Source: Geobacter sp. (GTDB taxonomy: Bacteria; Desulfobacterota; Desulfuromonadia; Geobacterales; DSM-12255). From it: a DNA stretch of 64,000 nt. The notes beneath the pieces were generated by a model. The model was not told the origin of the DNA. It worked only from the letters and a program-made list of their open reading frames with translations, and ran no database searches. A program made the translations under genes and the position numbers. This document shows, piece after piece, positions 34,572 to 43,126 of this stretch (position 1 is its first letter; each line of letters starts with the position of its first letter). The DNA lies in contig VFJK01000061.1 in NCBI GenBank assembly GCA_009886125.1, forward strand, positions 1-64,000, read 5' to 3'.

Positions 34572-35732
34572 ATGTATATGGAGCTGACCGAAGAGCAGAA
34601 ACTTATTCAGGACACTGCCCGCGACTTTGCCAAAGCAGAGCTGGAGCCGGTGGCAGCGCAGCTTGATCAGGGCGATGACCGTGCTCCGCTGATGGCGAAT
34701 CTGAAAAAACTGGCAGAGCTCGGTTTTATGGGTCTGAACGTCAAGGAGCAGTATGGCGGCACCGAGGCAGGGGTCATCGCCTTCAGTCTGGCAATTACCG
34801 AGATCGCCCGGGCCTGCGCTTCAACAGCAGTTACTCTTTCGGTGAACAACATGGTCTGTGAGGTAATCCAGGCTATCGGCACCGAAGAGCAGAAGCAGGC
34901 GTATATCCCGAAGATCTGTTCCGGTGAGTATGCTGCCGGAGGATTCGGTCTGACTGAGCCGGGCGCCGGTTCCGACCCTTCTTCCATGACCACGCAGGCG
35001 ACCAGAGACGGCGATTTCTATGTTTTGAACGGCTCGAAGATCTTCATCACCAGCGCACCCTATGCCGGTGTATTCGTTGTCTGGGCAGTGACTGACAAGG
35101 ATGCGCCGAAAGGTAAAGGGATAAGCTGCTTTCTGATCGAAGCCGGCACGCCCGGACTGATCATCGGCAAAGAAGAGCATAAGATGGGACAGCATGCTTC
35201 AGCAACAAACGAATTGATCTTCGATAACTGCCGGGTTCCGGCAACTGCCATGATGGGAAAGCTGAACGACGGCTTCAGGATCGCCGTGGCTGAGTTGACC
35301 GGCGGGCGTATCGGGATCGGTTCTCTCGGCCTCGGGATCGGTTTGGCTGCCATGGATTTCGCCACGAGATACACCACCGAACGGACCCAGTTCGGGCAGA
35401 AGATCAGCAGCTTCCAGGCGCTCCAATGGATGATGGCGGACGGCTATACCGAGCTGGAAGCGTCCCGCCTCCTGCTGATGAACGCCGCCTGGCGCAAGGA
35501 GAACGGAAAATCGTTTGCCAAGGAGGCTTCCATGGCAAAGCTTTATGCCACCGAATCGGCCAACCGTGCCTGCTACAAGGCGATGCAGATGCTGGGGGGG
35601 TACGGCTATACCAAGGACTACCCGATCGAACGCTTTACCCGGGATGCCCGGATCACGTCGATCTATGAAGGTACCAGCGAGATCCAGCGGCTGATAATTT
35701 CGCGGGAGATTCTGCGGAGTTTTGCAGCGTAA
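34572..35732 (+). CDS. Acyl-CoA dehydrogenase, second paralogue
   Basis: FAD enzyme of 386 residues. The track start at 34404 lies inside the preceding gene; ATG 34572 (MYMELTEEQKLIQDTARDFAK) follows GAAGGAGGTGTACG. Signatures are GGFGLTEPGAGSDPSSM, RTQFGQKISSFQALQWMMAD and the catalytic Glu of IYEGTSEIQRLIIS. The N-terminus resembles short/branched-chain dehydrogenases, so isobutyryl- or 2-methylacyl-CoA is a reasonable substrate guess. It should also feed EtfAB. Confidence 0.93.
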   Translation: MYMELTEEQKLIQDTARDFAKAELEPVAAQLDQGDDRAPLMANLKKLAELGFMGLNVKEQYGGTEAGVIAFSLAITEIARACASTAVTLSVNNMVCEVIQAIGTEEQKQAYIPKICSGEYAAGGFGLTEPGAGSDPSSMTTQATRDGDFYVLNGSKIFITSAPYAGVFVVWAVTDKDAPKGKGISCFLIEAGTPGLIIGKEEHKMGQHASATNELIFDNCRVPATAMMGKLNDGFRIAVAELTGGRIGIGSLGLGIGLAAMDFATRYTTERTQFGQKISSFQALQWMMADGYTELEASRLLLMNAAWRKENGKSFAKEASMAKLYATESANRACYKAMQMLGGYGYTKDYPIERFTRDARITSIYEGTSEIQRLIISREILRSFAA

Positions 35733-35777
35733 TTTTTGTTTGTAGCGATTGTGAGTTGTCTGAAAGAGAGCCTTAGG

Positions 35778-35887
35778 GCTGTTTCGTCGCAATTCTTGGC
35801 GAAATGAAGCGTAAAGCAGATACTGTCTGAGCCCGGAGGGCGAGTTTGTCTGCTGTAGCGCAATGAGCTTAGAATTGCAGAAACGGC
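35778..35887. repeat. 110-bp palindromic element before the CoA-transferase pair
   Basis: Ends GGCTGTTTCGTCGCAATTCT and AGAATTGCAGAAACGGC are inverted repeats, with an inner CAGATACTGTCTG...GTCTGC region. It fills most of the gap before the gctA-like gene. Confidence 0.65.
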
Positions 35888-35950
35888 ACGTCAGCTCGAA
35901 TGCAGACGGCTCTCAAGCGCTGCACAGGACTATTTTCAAGGAGGAAGCGG

Positions 35951-36919
35951 ATGAGTACAGACAAGCTTATCACCCTGCAGCAGGCGGCCGAGATTGTCAA
36001 GAACGGCTCCAAACTCACTTTTTCCGGTTTCACGATCTGGCGGCGGCCATTTGCGCTGATCTACGAACTGATCCGGCAGAAGCGGAAAAACCTGCACCTG
36101 ATCGAAGTGAACGGCGGCCCGCAGACCGAGTTCCTGGTCGGTGCCGGCTGCGTGGATATCTGGGAGTCGTGCTGGGTCGGACACGAGCTCTATGGCAAGT
36201 ACGGTGCCAACCTTTCCCGCAAGGTGGGGAACAAGGAGATCATTGTCGAGGATTACAGCCACGCCGAGATGATGTTCCGCTTTAGCGCTGCAGCATCAGG
36301 CGCTGCCTATGCCGTTACCCAGACATCACTCGGGACCGACATCCACAACCCTGAATACGATATGCTCGGGCGTGCCGGGCTCCGCGACGGCAAGCGTATC
36401 GCGAAGCATAAATATGTCTTCGCCGAAGACCCGTTCTTCGGCGCCGGAGCCCAGGTGCTGATCCCGGCAGTGAAGCTCGATGTCGCTGTTCTCTGTGTGC
36501 AGCAGGTCGGTGAAGAGGGGACGGTCAGGGTGAACGGTCAGTACTACTCCGACCCTGAGTCTGCCCGTGCCGCCGACATAACCATTGCCATTGCCGAAGA
36601 GATCGTCCCCGAGGAGTACCTCCGCCGCAATGCCGACCAGAACACCATCCCGAGCTTCGAAGTCGATTATATCCTTGAGTGCCCCTTCGGGGGGCATCCT
36701 ACCGGCATGTTCGGTCGCTATGATGTAGACGGCAATTTTCTGAAGGATTTCTACGGCCGGACCCGTACACAGGAGGGGTTTGACGATTTCGCCAAAGAGT
36801 GGATATTCGGCCATGATCATATGAGTTATCTTGAGAAGCTCGGCTGGCCGCGTATGCTGAAACTGAAGGCCAATACCGCCTTGAACTACAGTCCGCGTGA
36901 GAAGAAGGGGGGGAAATAA
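35951..36919 (+). CDS. CoA-transferase subunit A, glutaconate CoA-transferase-like
   Basis: Alpha subunit of 322 residues of a class I CoA-transferase. It starts MSTDKLITLQQAAEIVKNGSKLTFSGFTIWRRPFALIYELIRQ; the track start at 35900 lies in the repeat, and AAGGAGGAAGCGG supports 35951. Blocks such as EVNGGPQTEFLVGAGCVDIWESCWVG and the AAxxADITIAIAEEIVPEEYLR region match the GctA-like family. With the next gene it would move CoA from a donor such as acetyl-CoA onto a carboxylic acid. The actual acid is not readable. Confidence 0.88.
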   Translation: MSTDKLITLQQAAEIVKNGSKLTFSGFTIWRRPFALIYELIRQKRKNLHLIEVNGGPQTEFLVGAGCVDIWESCWVGHELYGKYGANLSRKVGNKEIIVEDYSHAEMMFRFSAAASGAAYAVTQTSLGTDIHNPEYDMLGRAGLRDGKRIAKHKYVFAEDPFFGAGAQVLIPAVKLDVAVLCVQQVGEEGTVRVNGQYYSDPESARAADITIAIAEEIVPEEYLRRNADQNTIPSFEVDYILECPFGGHPTGMFGRYDVDGNFLKDFYGRTRTQEGFDDFAKEWIFGHDHMSYLEKLGWPRMLKLKANTALNYSPREKKGGK

Positions 36920-36920
36920 T

Positions 36921-37739
36921 ATGTCAAAGTATGCCAAACCCGAAGAGTTCGGTCTTGCCGATCTTCTCTGCTGTGCAGCCTCCCGTGAGGTGGCGGATAA
37001 TGAGATAGTCTTTGCCGGGACCGGTCTGCCGATGGTCGCTATCATGCTTGCCCAGAAGACTCATGCACCCAACCTGAAGCTGATCTTCGAGGCAGGAACC
37101 CTGGACGGGCGACCGCCGGAACTGCCGACATCAGTCGGTGATGCCCGCTGCGAGATGGGGGCATCCCGATCCTCAGGTCTGAACGATGCCTTCAGCATTG
37201 CGCAGAGGGGGCTTGTCGATCTCGGTTTCCTCGGCGGCGCTGAGGTGGATCTCTATGGTAACGTCAATACGACCTGCATCGGTGATTACCTGGAGCCGGA
37301 GCTGAGGCTGACCGGCAGCGGCGGTAACCCGGACATCAACTCGTTTGCCCGGCGCACGGTCTTCATCATGGTGCACGAAAAGCGGCGTTTCGTGGAAAAT
37401 GTCAGCTACATAACCAGTCCGGGGTGGCGGGTCAAAAAATGGCCGGGCGGTGAATTCGTCCACCGGCGCGAGCTGTACGGCGCAGCCTTTCGCGGCGGCC
37501 CGTCAGCAGTCATAAGCACTGCCGGGGTCTTCCGTTTCGACGAGCAGAGCGGCAGGATGTACCTCGATACCTGTCATCCGGGCAAGAGTCCCGAAGAGAT
37601 CAGGGGGATGTGTCAATTCGACCTGGATATTTCGCGGGTAAAAGGTGAGACCGAGCTGCCGACCCGTGAAGAGCTGCGGATCATCCATGAAGTACTTGAT
37701 CCGGACGAGATCTTTATTCCGAAGGTGAAGGCAGCGTAG
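36921..37739 (+). CDS. CoA-transferase subunit B, glutaconate CoA-transferase-like
   Basis: Beta subunit of 272 residues. ATG 36921 (MSKYAKPEEFGLADLLCCAASREVADNEIVFAGTGLPMVAIMLAQ) is preferred to the track start; GAAGGGGGGGAA precedes it. The active-site Glu is probably in LIFEAGTLDGRP (about 58-69), the position used by glutaconate CoA-transferase. GLVDLGFLGGAEVDLYGNVNTTCIG is the family's conserved core. It is separated from subunit A by one base and followed by a strong terminator, so it ends the catabolic block. Confidence 0.88.
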   Translation: MSKYAKPEEFGLADLLCCAASREVADNEIVFAGTGLPMVAIMLAQKTHAPNLKLIFEAGTLDGRPPELPTSVGDARCEMGASRSSGLNDAFSIAQRGLVDLGFLGGAEVDLYGNVNTTCIGDYLEPELRLTGSGGNPDINSFARRTVFIMVHEKRRFVENVSYITSPGWRVKKWPGGEFVHRRELYGAAFRGGPSAVISTAGVFRFDEQSGRMYLDTCHPGKSPEEIRGMCQFDLDISRVKGETELPTREELRIIHEVLDPDEIFIPKVKAA

Positions 37740-37756
37740 ACATCATACCTATCGAA

Positions 37757-37794
37757 ATAAAAAGGCCGCTCCCGTGAAGGAAGCGGCCTTTTTA
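37757..37794 (+). terminator. Terminator of the catabolic block
   Basis: AAAAGGCCGCT-N9-AGCGGCCTTTTT hairpin with a T-run, 20 bases after the subunit B stop. Confidence 0.88.
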
Positions 37795-37820
37795 TTATTC
37801 CGGCAGGTTGCAGTTTGCTC

Positions 37821-37951
37821 TAGTACCATGTAACACTTATCAGTTCGCATCAAACCCCTCTAAATCTCCCCTTGACAGGGGAGACTTCAAGGCCTCCCCC
37901 CTGTCAAGGGGGGATTGAGGGGGGTTTGTTTTAGATGTTACATAGTTCTAA
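37821..37951. repeat. CCCCTTGACAGGGG-family element with terminal inverted repeats
   Basis: About 130 bp with ends TAGTACCATGTAACACTTAT and AGATGTTACATAGTTCTA as imperfect inverted repeats and TTGACAGGGGAG / CCCCCTGTCAAGGGG inside. It is nearly the same as the copy at 20133 and reaches the stop codon of the GGDEF gene. Confidence 0.78.
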
Positions 37952-38661
37952 CTTGCTACGGAATAGCGGTTTTTGCCGCTCCCCTTGGCCTGAAGCAGAG
38001 CCTGCTCGACCTTTTTGAGACAGTCGTTCACACTCTGTCCGGCCCGGTATTCGCAGATCCCGAGGCTTACCGTGATCCGGATACCGGGTTTGTTTACCAT
38101 GAACTCGGTCATGGCCACGGAGTTGTTTATTTTCTGGGCTACGGCCAGCGCACCGTCGATACCGGTTTCCGGGAGCAGGAAGAGAAACTCCTCACCTCCC
38201 CAGCGGGAGCAGAAATCCTCACTCCGGACACACTCCCGCAGCACACACGATAGCTCGAACAGGACATCGTCGCCGTAATTGATGCCGTGGGTGTCGTTCA
38301 CCCGCTTGAAATCATCGATATCTGCCATAATGATCGAATAGGTCCGCTGATGCCGCTGGGCGCGGCTGTGCTCCTGTTCAATCTTTTCCGAGATGTCACG
38401 ACGGTTCGCCAGTCCGGTCAGCGGGTCGATCCTGGTAGCCAGGTCCAGAGAGCGGGTCATCTCATTCAACTGGGTCTTGAGACGTCCTATATCCTGGGCA
38501 GCCAATTCGCTACTCTTCATGCTCTCTTTGGCCAGTTCGAGCAGAGATCTGAATTCAGGGAGGAGCGGGTTCCCCGCATAGGTTTCCACGGAACTGATAA
38601 ATTCGAAGCGTCGTAACCCTTCCTTGATTGCCGCAGCATCTTTCTTGCCGGTCCTGGCCAT
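37948..38661 (-). CDS. GGDEF diguanylate cyclase
   Basis: Protein of 237 residues. A variable N-terminal region of about 80 residues (coiled coil LKTQLNEMTRSLDLATR) precedes a GGDEF domain: DPLTGLANRRDISEKIE, IIMADIDDFKRVNDTHGINYGDDVLFEL, and the active-site motif WGGEEFLFLLP. It should make c-di-GMP. An RxxD inhibitory site is not evident. The ATG at 38661 with CAGGAGGAGTGC upstream is chosen over the longer track start. No membrane segment or receiver domain is visible. Confidence 0.9.
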   Translation of the reverse strand: MARTGKKDAAAIKEGLRRFEFISSVETYAGNPLLPEFRSLLELAKESMKSSELAAQDIGRLKTQLNEMTRSLDLATRIDPLTGLANRRDISEKIEQEHSRAQRHQRTYSIIMADIDDFKRVNDTHGINYGDDVLFELSCVLRECVRSEDFCSRWGGEEFLFLLPETGIDGALAVAQKINNSVAMTEFMVNKPGIRITVSLGICEYRAGQSVNDCLKKVEQALLQAKGSGKNRYSVAS

Positions 38662-38889
38662 GCACTCCTCCTGTTTCCTTACAGATAATCCGAATATCAG
38701 TTTAAAGGGATGATACCTCCTGAATGGGAGGTTTTCAATCAAATATCAAGCGTACAGCTTCCCGTTGCTCGTACAAACAGAATCAGTGGCAGGATTTCAG
38801 GGAGTTTCAGTTACAGGCAAGTTATTTTATGGTATTTTATCATGAGTATTTGATTTCTGCAGATCCAGACCAGCTTCAGGGAGGAGACA

Positions 38890-39108
38890 ATGACGGCACA
38901 GACCTATACGGATAAATCGGAGATGATCTGCTCCTGCGGAGAACAGCACAAAGGCCATATCTGCTTTCTCTACAATATGGGGATGCTGCTTGAGGCGCAG
39001 CATCTCTCGGATAATCCGACAGTTGCCTGCATCAAATGCGGGGCAAAGGCCAACCTGCCGCATAATCTCTGTTTCCCCGAAACAGCTGATGAAACCAGTA
39101 CGGAGTGA
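38890..39108 (+). CDS. Small cysteine-rich zinc-ribbon-like protein
   Basis: Protein of 72 residues that I cannot assign to a named family. CSCGEQHKGHICFLYNMG and VACIKCGAKANLPHNLCFP provide CxC and CxxC pairs with histidines, which suggests a zinc ribbon. AGGGAGGAGACA before the ATG is an excellent ribosome-binding site, so it is very likely translated. It is followed by the thioesterase gene on the same strand, perhaps as one transcript. Confidence 0.72.
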   Translation: MTAQTYTDKSEMICSCGEQHKGHICFLYNMGMLLEAQHLSDNPTVACIKCGAKANLPHNLCFPETADETSTE

Positions 39109-39142
39109 AAACTGATATTTAATGCAAAGGAGGAGCGGGCGA

Positions 39143-39547
39143 ATGACTCAGGAATGCTTTACTCTGGAGATGGCGGTGCGCGACTACGAGTGCGACCTGC
39201 AGGGGGTCGTGAACAACGCGGTCTATCAGAACTATCTGGAACATGCGCGGCATGAGTACCTGAAAGAGATCGGCATCGATTTTGCCGCTCTTGCTGCAGA
39301 GGGGATCAACCTCGTGGTGACTCGGGCCGAGATCGATTACAAGGCTTCTCTGACCAGCGGTGACACGTTCGTGGTTGAAGTCCGGCCGGAGCGGATCTCC
39401 CCGGTACGGATCGGCTTCCGCCAGGATATCTACCGTCTAGCGGACCGCAAAGCGGTGGTCAAGGCGCTCGTGACCGGAACCGCGCTGAATGCCAAGGGCC
39501 GGCCGCAACTGCCGGAGGCGTTGAAGGACATTCTGGATCGTGCCTGA
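39143..39547 (+). CDS. Acyl-CoA thioesterase, 4HBT/YbgC-like hotdog
   Basis: Hotdog-fold thioesterase of 134 residues. AVRDYECDLQGVVNNAVYQNYLEHARHEYLKEIG (about 10-44) is the 4-hydroxybenzoyl-CoA thioesterase motif, though the usual catalytic Asp position of D-x-D-x-x-G-x-V reads YECDLQGVVNN. The start at 39143 follows AAAGGAGGAGCGGG. It would hydrolyse short acyl-CoA, fitting the neighbouring acyl-CoA metabolism, though it is separated from it by the GGDEF gene. Confidence 0.87.
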   Translation: MTQECFTLEMAVRDYECDLQGVVNNAVYQNYLEHARHEYLKEIGIDFAALAAEGINLVVTRAEIDYKASLTSGDTFVVEVRPERISPVRIGFRQDIYRLADRKAVVKALVTGTALNAKGRPQLPEALKDILDRA

Positions 39548-39608
39548 TGACAGGCCTCAAGAGGAGAAGTTGTGCGATAAAAATAAAATCCGCCGCATCA
39601 CGGCCGGT

Positions 39609-41426
39609 TTACATATCCTCACTGGAGTTAAACTGCTTCAATTTCCTCTGTAATTTATAGTAGTACATCCTGGAATCGGCCTGTTTGTAAGCTTCTGCGA
39701 GCTGTTCACTCCGTTCGGCGATTCCGGATCCTATCGAAATGCTCAGATTATACTCGCTGTTACCCTCATTGATGATCGCCTGATACTGACGGATCCTTTT
39801 TATCAGCTCTTTGGCGGCGACTGCATCTGTGTTCGGAAGGATGATCGCGAATTCATCCCCGCCGATCCTGGCCACCAGGTCCTCGCCCCGGAACGTTTCT
39901 TTCAGCGCCTGAGCGGTCTGCTGTATAAGTTTATCCCCTTCAGTATGCCCGAAGCTGTCATTGACGAGCTTCAGACCGTCTATGTCGGCAATCAGAATGC
40001 TGACAGGATAGTGGCGACTCTGTGCTATCCGCTCCATCTCTGCATCGAAATATGCACGGTTGTACAGCCCGGTCAAGGCATCGTGAGTGCTCAGATATCG
40101 GAGACTCTCCTCGTAGCGCTTTCTTTCATCTATGTTGCTGCAGGTGCCGGTCACTCGTAAGGCAGTGCCCTGTGCATCACGCTCCACCACCATCCCGCGA
40201 TACAGGATCCATTTCCACGCCTTCGATTTCGTCAGCATGCGGACTTCGATCTCAAAAGCCGACCGGAAGCCGTTCCTCTCCTCTTCCAGAATGCTGAAGA
40301 CCCTGGGCAGGTCTTCGGGATGGATCAGATCCCTTATAGCCGATGCAGCTGGTTCAATTTCACCTGGAGCATAACCGAGCATTTTTATATAGTACCGGCT
40401 GACTTTAACGGCACCGCTTTGTACATCCCAATCGCAGTATCCGTCATGGCTTCCTTCAATGACCAACTTGAGACGTTCTTCACTTTCGCGAAGCGCCTCT
40501 TCGGCGATTCTGCGCCGCTCTTCACGGGAGTGGTAGTTGAGAGCAAATGAAATATTCTCCGCCATCTCATTGAGGAGATCGATGATCTCCTGGTCAAAGA
40601 ATCCGGTCTGGTCCGAGTAAACCTTGAGGACACCGACTATCTGTCCTTCAAGCCTGAGAGGAAAGGCTGCAGAGGAGTTTATCCCGTTCTCCCGGGCAGC
40701 TGCACGCCAGGGAGTGGTAACCGGGTCACTGAGAAAGTCGTTGCAGATATACGGGGCGCCACTGCGGAATGCGATGCCTGTCGGCCCCTGGCCCTCTTCT
40801 CTATCGGGATCGGCACTGACGACAAGAGATCCCAGATAGTTTTCAGCTTTGCCGCAGTGAGCTACCGGTGTGAGGAGCCCTGTCTCTTTATCAACAGTGA
40901 CGATAACTGCCAGAGAAAACCTGCCGTGCTCTACAGCAATCCTGCAGATCTCGCTGAAAAGCTCTTCAGGAGTAGCAATGAACATAATGGCTTTATTGGT
41001 TTGGCTTAAGGCTGCATAGAGATTTTTAAACCGGATATGCCGCTCTTCTGCTGACTTACGCTCGGTTATATCACGGACTACTTCAACAGCTGCTACTATC
41101 TGACCGGTTTTATCCCGTATAGGCGACGCTGTGCTAGAGACAACATGCTTGTTGTTATTGATCAAGATGACTCGTTCAGCTCTATGGACCTCACCATCGG
41201 AAAAACATTCAGCCACCGGACAATCCTTACATATGGCATCTTTCTGTTCATATGAGGAATAGCAATGCAGCCCTTTACAGTCGCCGAATAAACCCTTCAT
41301 TTTCTGATTCTGGTAGACGATCCGGAACTCTCTGTCCTGAATTGTCAGACCATCACCTATCGAAGAGAGGATCTCATCGCTATCAATACTTGCAAATAAA
41401 CTGGTTTGAGACTTCTTTTGTGCCAT
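39609..41426 (-). CDS. PAS-GAF-PAS-GGDEF diguanylate cyclase sensor
   Basis: Signalling protein of 605 residues, soluble by inspection. Domains in order: a PAS with a cysteine-rich insert CYSSYEQKDAICKDCPVAEC (about 55-74), a GAF (about 140-300; FSLAVIVTVDKETGLLTPVAHCG), a second PAS/PAC (about 325-430; YCDWDVQSGAVKVSRYYIKMLGYAPGEI) and GGDEF (DALTGLYNRAYFDAEME, ILIADIDGLKLVNDSFGHTEGD, RIGGDEFAIILP). It should make c-di-GMP in response to a small ligand or redox signal. No EAL domain is present. Confidence 0.92.
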   Translation of the reverse strand: MAQKKSQTSLFASIDSDEILSSIGDGLTIQDREFRIVYQNQKMKGLFGDCKGLHCYSSYEQKDAICKDCPVAECFSDGEVHRAERVILINNNKHVVSSTASPIRDKTGQIVAAVEVVRDITERKSAEERHIRFKNLYAALSQTNKAIMFIATPEELFSEICRIAVEHGRFSLAVIVTVDKETGLLTPVAHCGKAENYLGSLVVSADPDREEGQGPTGIAFRSGAPYICNDFLSDPVTTPWRAAARENGINSSAAFPLRLEGQIVGVLKVYSDQTGFFDQEIIDLLNEMAENISFALNYHSREERRRIAEEALRESEERLKLVIEGSHDGYCDWDVQSGAVKVSRYYIKMLGYAPGEIEPAASAIRDLIHPEDLPRVFSILEEERNGFRSAFEIEVRMLTKSKAWKWILYRGMVVERDAQGTALRVTGTCSNIDERKRYEESLRYLSTHDALTGLYNRAYFDAEMERIAQSRHYPVSILIADIDGLKLVNDSFGHTEGDKLIQQTAQALKETFRGEDLVARIGGDEFAIILPNTDAVAAKELIKRIRQYQAIINEGNSEYNLSISIGSGIAERSEQLAEAYKQADSRMYYYKLQRKLKQFNSSEDM

Positions 41427-41775
41427 TCCCGCCGCCTTTCATTATAGCAATCGCCTTGTGATGCAATTTTTCATCCATGTTGTATCTTAATCGTAGCTAA
41501 TGAGCTTATAAAACAGGGGGTTGAGGCAATTGCATTGCGACTAGCTACAAGTGCCACGCGCCAGAACAGGAGGAGCTACGACTTGATTAATAAGGAGGAG
41601 TATCGTATAGAAGGAGAAGCTTGATACATGTATCCCGGCACTCCCTTCGATACTTATCGTATCAATGTGCGGTGCCGTGTTTCTTTTCACATTTGTTTCA
41701 ATACCGTCATCTATTTGTCGATGTTGATGTTTTAAAGTGTGAGTTGAGAACGGACCGCAATACACATTGCCAGTC

Positions 41776-41939
41776 TCCGAGTCGCATCAACCTAAAAGGG
41801 AAAAATCCTCATGGTCTGCGACCTGTGGGTGTCGCCGGAAACAGCGCTGCCCTCCTTTGAAAAGGGGATCTCGTGCTTGACTTACCACTGCCGGTGGTTC
41901 GTCCGCGCCCCTTTTCTGTCCAGAGAAGGGGCTTTTTTT
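41776..41939 (+). promoter_or_regulatory. Candidate cis-regulatory leader (riboswitch-like) of the porin-tupA unit
   Basis: GTCGCA and TGCGAC form a stem around TCAACCTAAAAGGG...GGTC. Further on AAAAGGGG (41860-41867) could pair either with the local CCTCCTTT or with CCCCTTTT (41908-41915), which is the 5' arm of the terminator at 41907-41939. Such mutually exclusive pairings are typical of transcription-attenuating riboswitches. I could not match it to a known class. Confidence 0.5.
41907..41939 (+). terminator. Leader terminator ahead of porin
   Basis: GCCCCTTTTCT-GTCC-AGAGAAGGGGC followed by TTTTTTT, 46 bases upstream of the porin start. Confidence 0.82.
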
Positions 41940-41984
41940 GGGAGTAGTTTTTCAAGCAACATCAAATAAACAGGAGGGACACAG

Positions 41985-43070
41985 ATGAATTACAAAAAAA
42001 CGGTAGCAATCGCTGCAGCTGCAGGAGCACTCACCACAATGGCACTTCCGGCTTTTGCCGAAACCAGCCTGTACGGTTCTGCCCGAGTTGCGACTTTCTG
42101 GAACACTGAACAGCCTCTTCAAGCGGTTGGGGCTGCAAAGCCGGATACCAACACGGATTTTGATCTGCGCAATCAGAATAACAGCCGCTTTGGTGTAAAA
42201 GCGTCTGAGGGGAATCTGGCCGGTAGAGTAGAACTTGGCATCGGAACCCCCGGGCTCGGAACCGGCGGTAATACGACGGTCTACACGCGTCTCGCGTATG
42301 GTACCTGCAAATTTGACCTTGGCACGCTGCTGGTCGGCCAGAATTTTACCCCGTATGATTTTGTATCGCAGCAAGTGGCTCTGGACGACACAGGGAACAC
42401 CGGCTACGGCCGCCTGTATGACGGTCGTCAGCCACAGCTCAAGATGACGCTGAACAACGGAATGTACCTTGCTGCAATCCGTCCTGGAGGTAATGCTGCA
42501 GTTTATACAGCGTCTGAGACCTTTCTGCCCAAGTTGAACGTCGGTTATGAAGGCAAAGCCGGTACCGTTGCGTATGGCGGCGGTGTTGTCGGGCAGGTTT
42601 ACAAACTCAGCTCAGCTGACAAACAGATCGTCTCGGCCATGGGCTACGTACATGGCGTGGTTCCGGCTGGTCCTGCAAGCATTGCATTCAATCTCGGCGT
42701 TGGTCAAAACCTTGGCGAAATGGGATTGGCAGAAGGTGCGACTGCCAGTGTCGCTGGAACGAACGTTCAAAACAACTTCACTGTCTCTGCCATGGTGCAG
42801 GGTACTTTCACTGCTTCTGAAATGGTAAAGATTAATGTCGGGCTCGGGTATGTGACGACGAGTGGAAAAACAGCCGTCACAAGTGCATCAACGACATCCT
42901 GGAGTAAAGACGACAACAAGATGGCAGCATTCATAAATGCTCCCATTATGCTTGCCAAAAACGTTTCTGTGACACCGGAACTCACATATATCGACCAGCT
43001 GGATGAGAAAAATGGTAACAAAGGGGCGAAGAACTACATCTACGGCGCAAAATGGCAGATGGATTTCTAG
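41985..43070 (+). CDS. Outer-membrane porin
   Basis: Porin-like beta barrel of 361 residues. The signal peptide MNYKKTVAIAAAAGALTTMALPAFAE is followed by TSLYGSARVATFWNTE, the classic first strand of Gram-negative porins (xLYGxxRxxxxW). Amphipathic strands continue to the C-terminal aromatic YGAKWQMDF, the sorting signal. FGVKASEGNLAGRVELGIGTPG parallels NSRFGFKG-type porins. It is encoded upstream of a tungstate-binding protein and behind a possible regulatory leader, so anion uptake is a plausible role. Confidence 0.88.
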   Translation: MNYKKTVAIAAAAGALTTMALPAFAETSLYGSARVATFWNTEQPLQAVGAAKPDTNTDFDLRNQNNSRFGVKASEGNLAGRVELGIGTPGLGTGGNTTVYTRLAYGTCKFDLGTLLVGQNFTPYDFVSQQVALDDTGNTGYGRLYDGRQPQLKMTLNNGMYLAAIRPGGNAAVYTASETFLPKLNVGYEGKAGTVAYGGGVVGQVYKLSSADKQIVSAMGYVHGVVPAGPASIAFNLGVGQNLGEMGLAEGATASVAGTNVQNNFTVSAMVQGTFTASEMVKINVGLGYVTTSGKTAVTSASTTSWSKDDNKMAAFINAPIMLAKNVSVTPELTYIDQLDEKNGNKGAKNYIYGAKWQMDF

Positions 43071-43126
43071 GGAGCGATCGCACCTGCAACAAAAAAGTAT
43101 ATCCTGATGTGTTGAAAGGAGTACGG

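Larger units (their letters stand above)
41427..41984 (+). other. Gap between sensor gene and porin; 5' leader region
   Basis: No protein gene is supported. The first half contains repeated TATCGTAT (about 41601 and 41655) near GGAGGAG text that does not lead to an ORF. The second half holds the folded leader and terminator listed separately, then the porin ribosome-binding site ACAGGAGGGACAC. Confidence 0.55.

Noticed and set aside
41776-41939. Moco, cobalamin or GEMM riboswitch
   Set aside because: I looked for the conserved blocks of these classes and could not align them; left as an unassigned leader.
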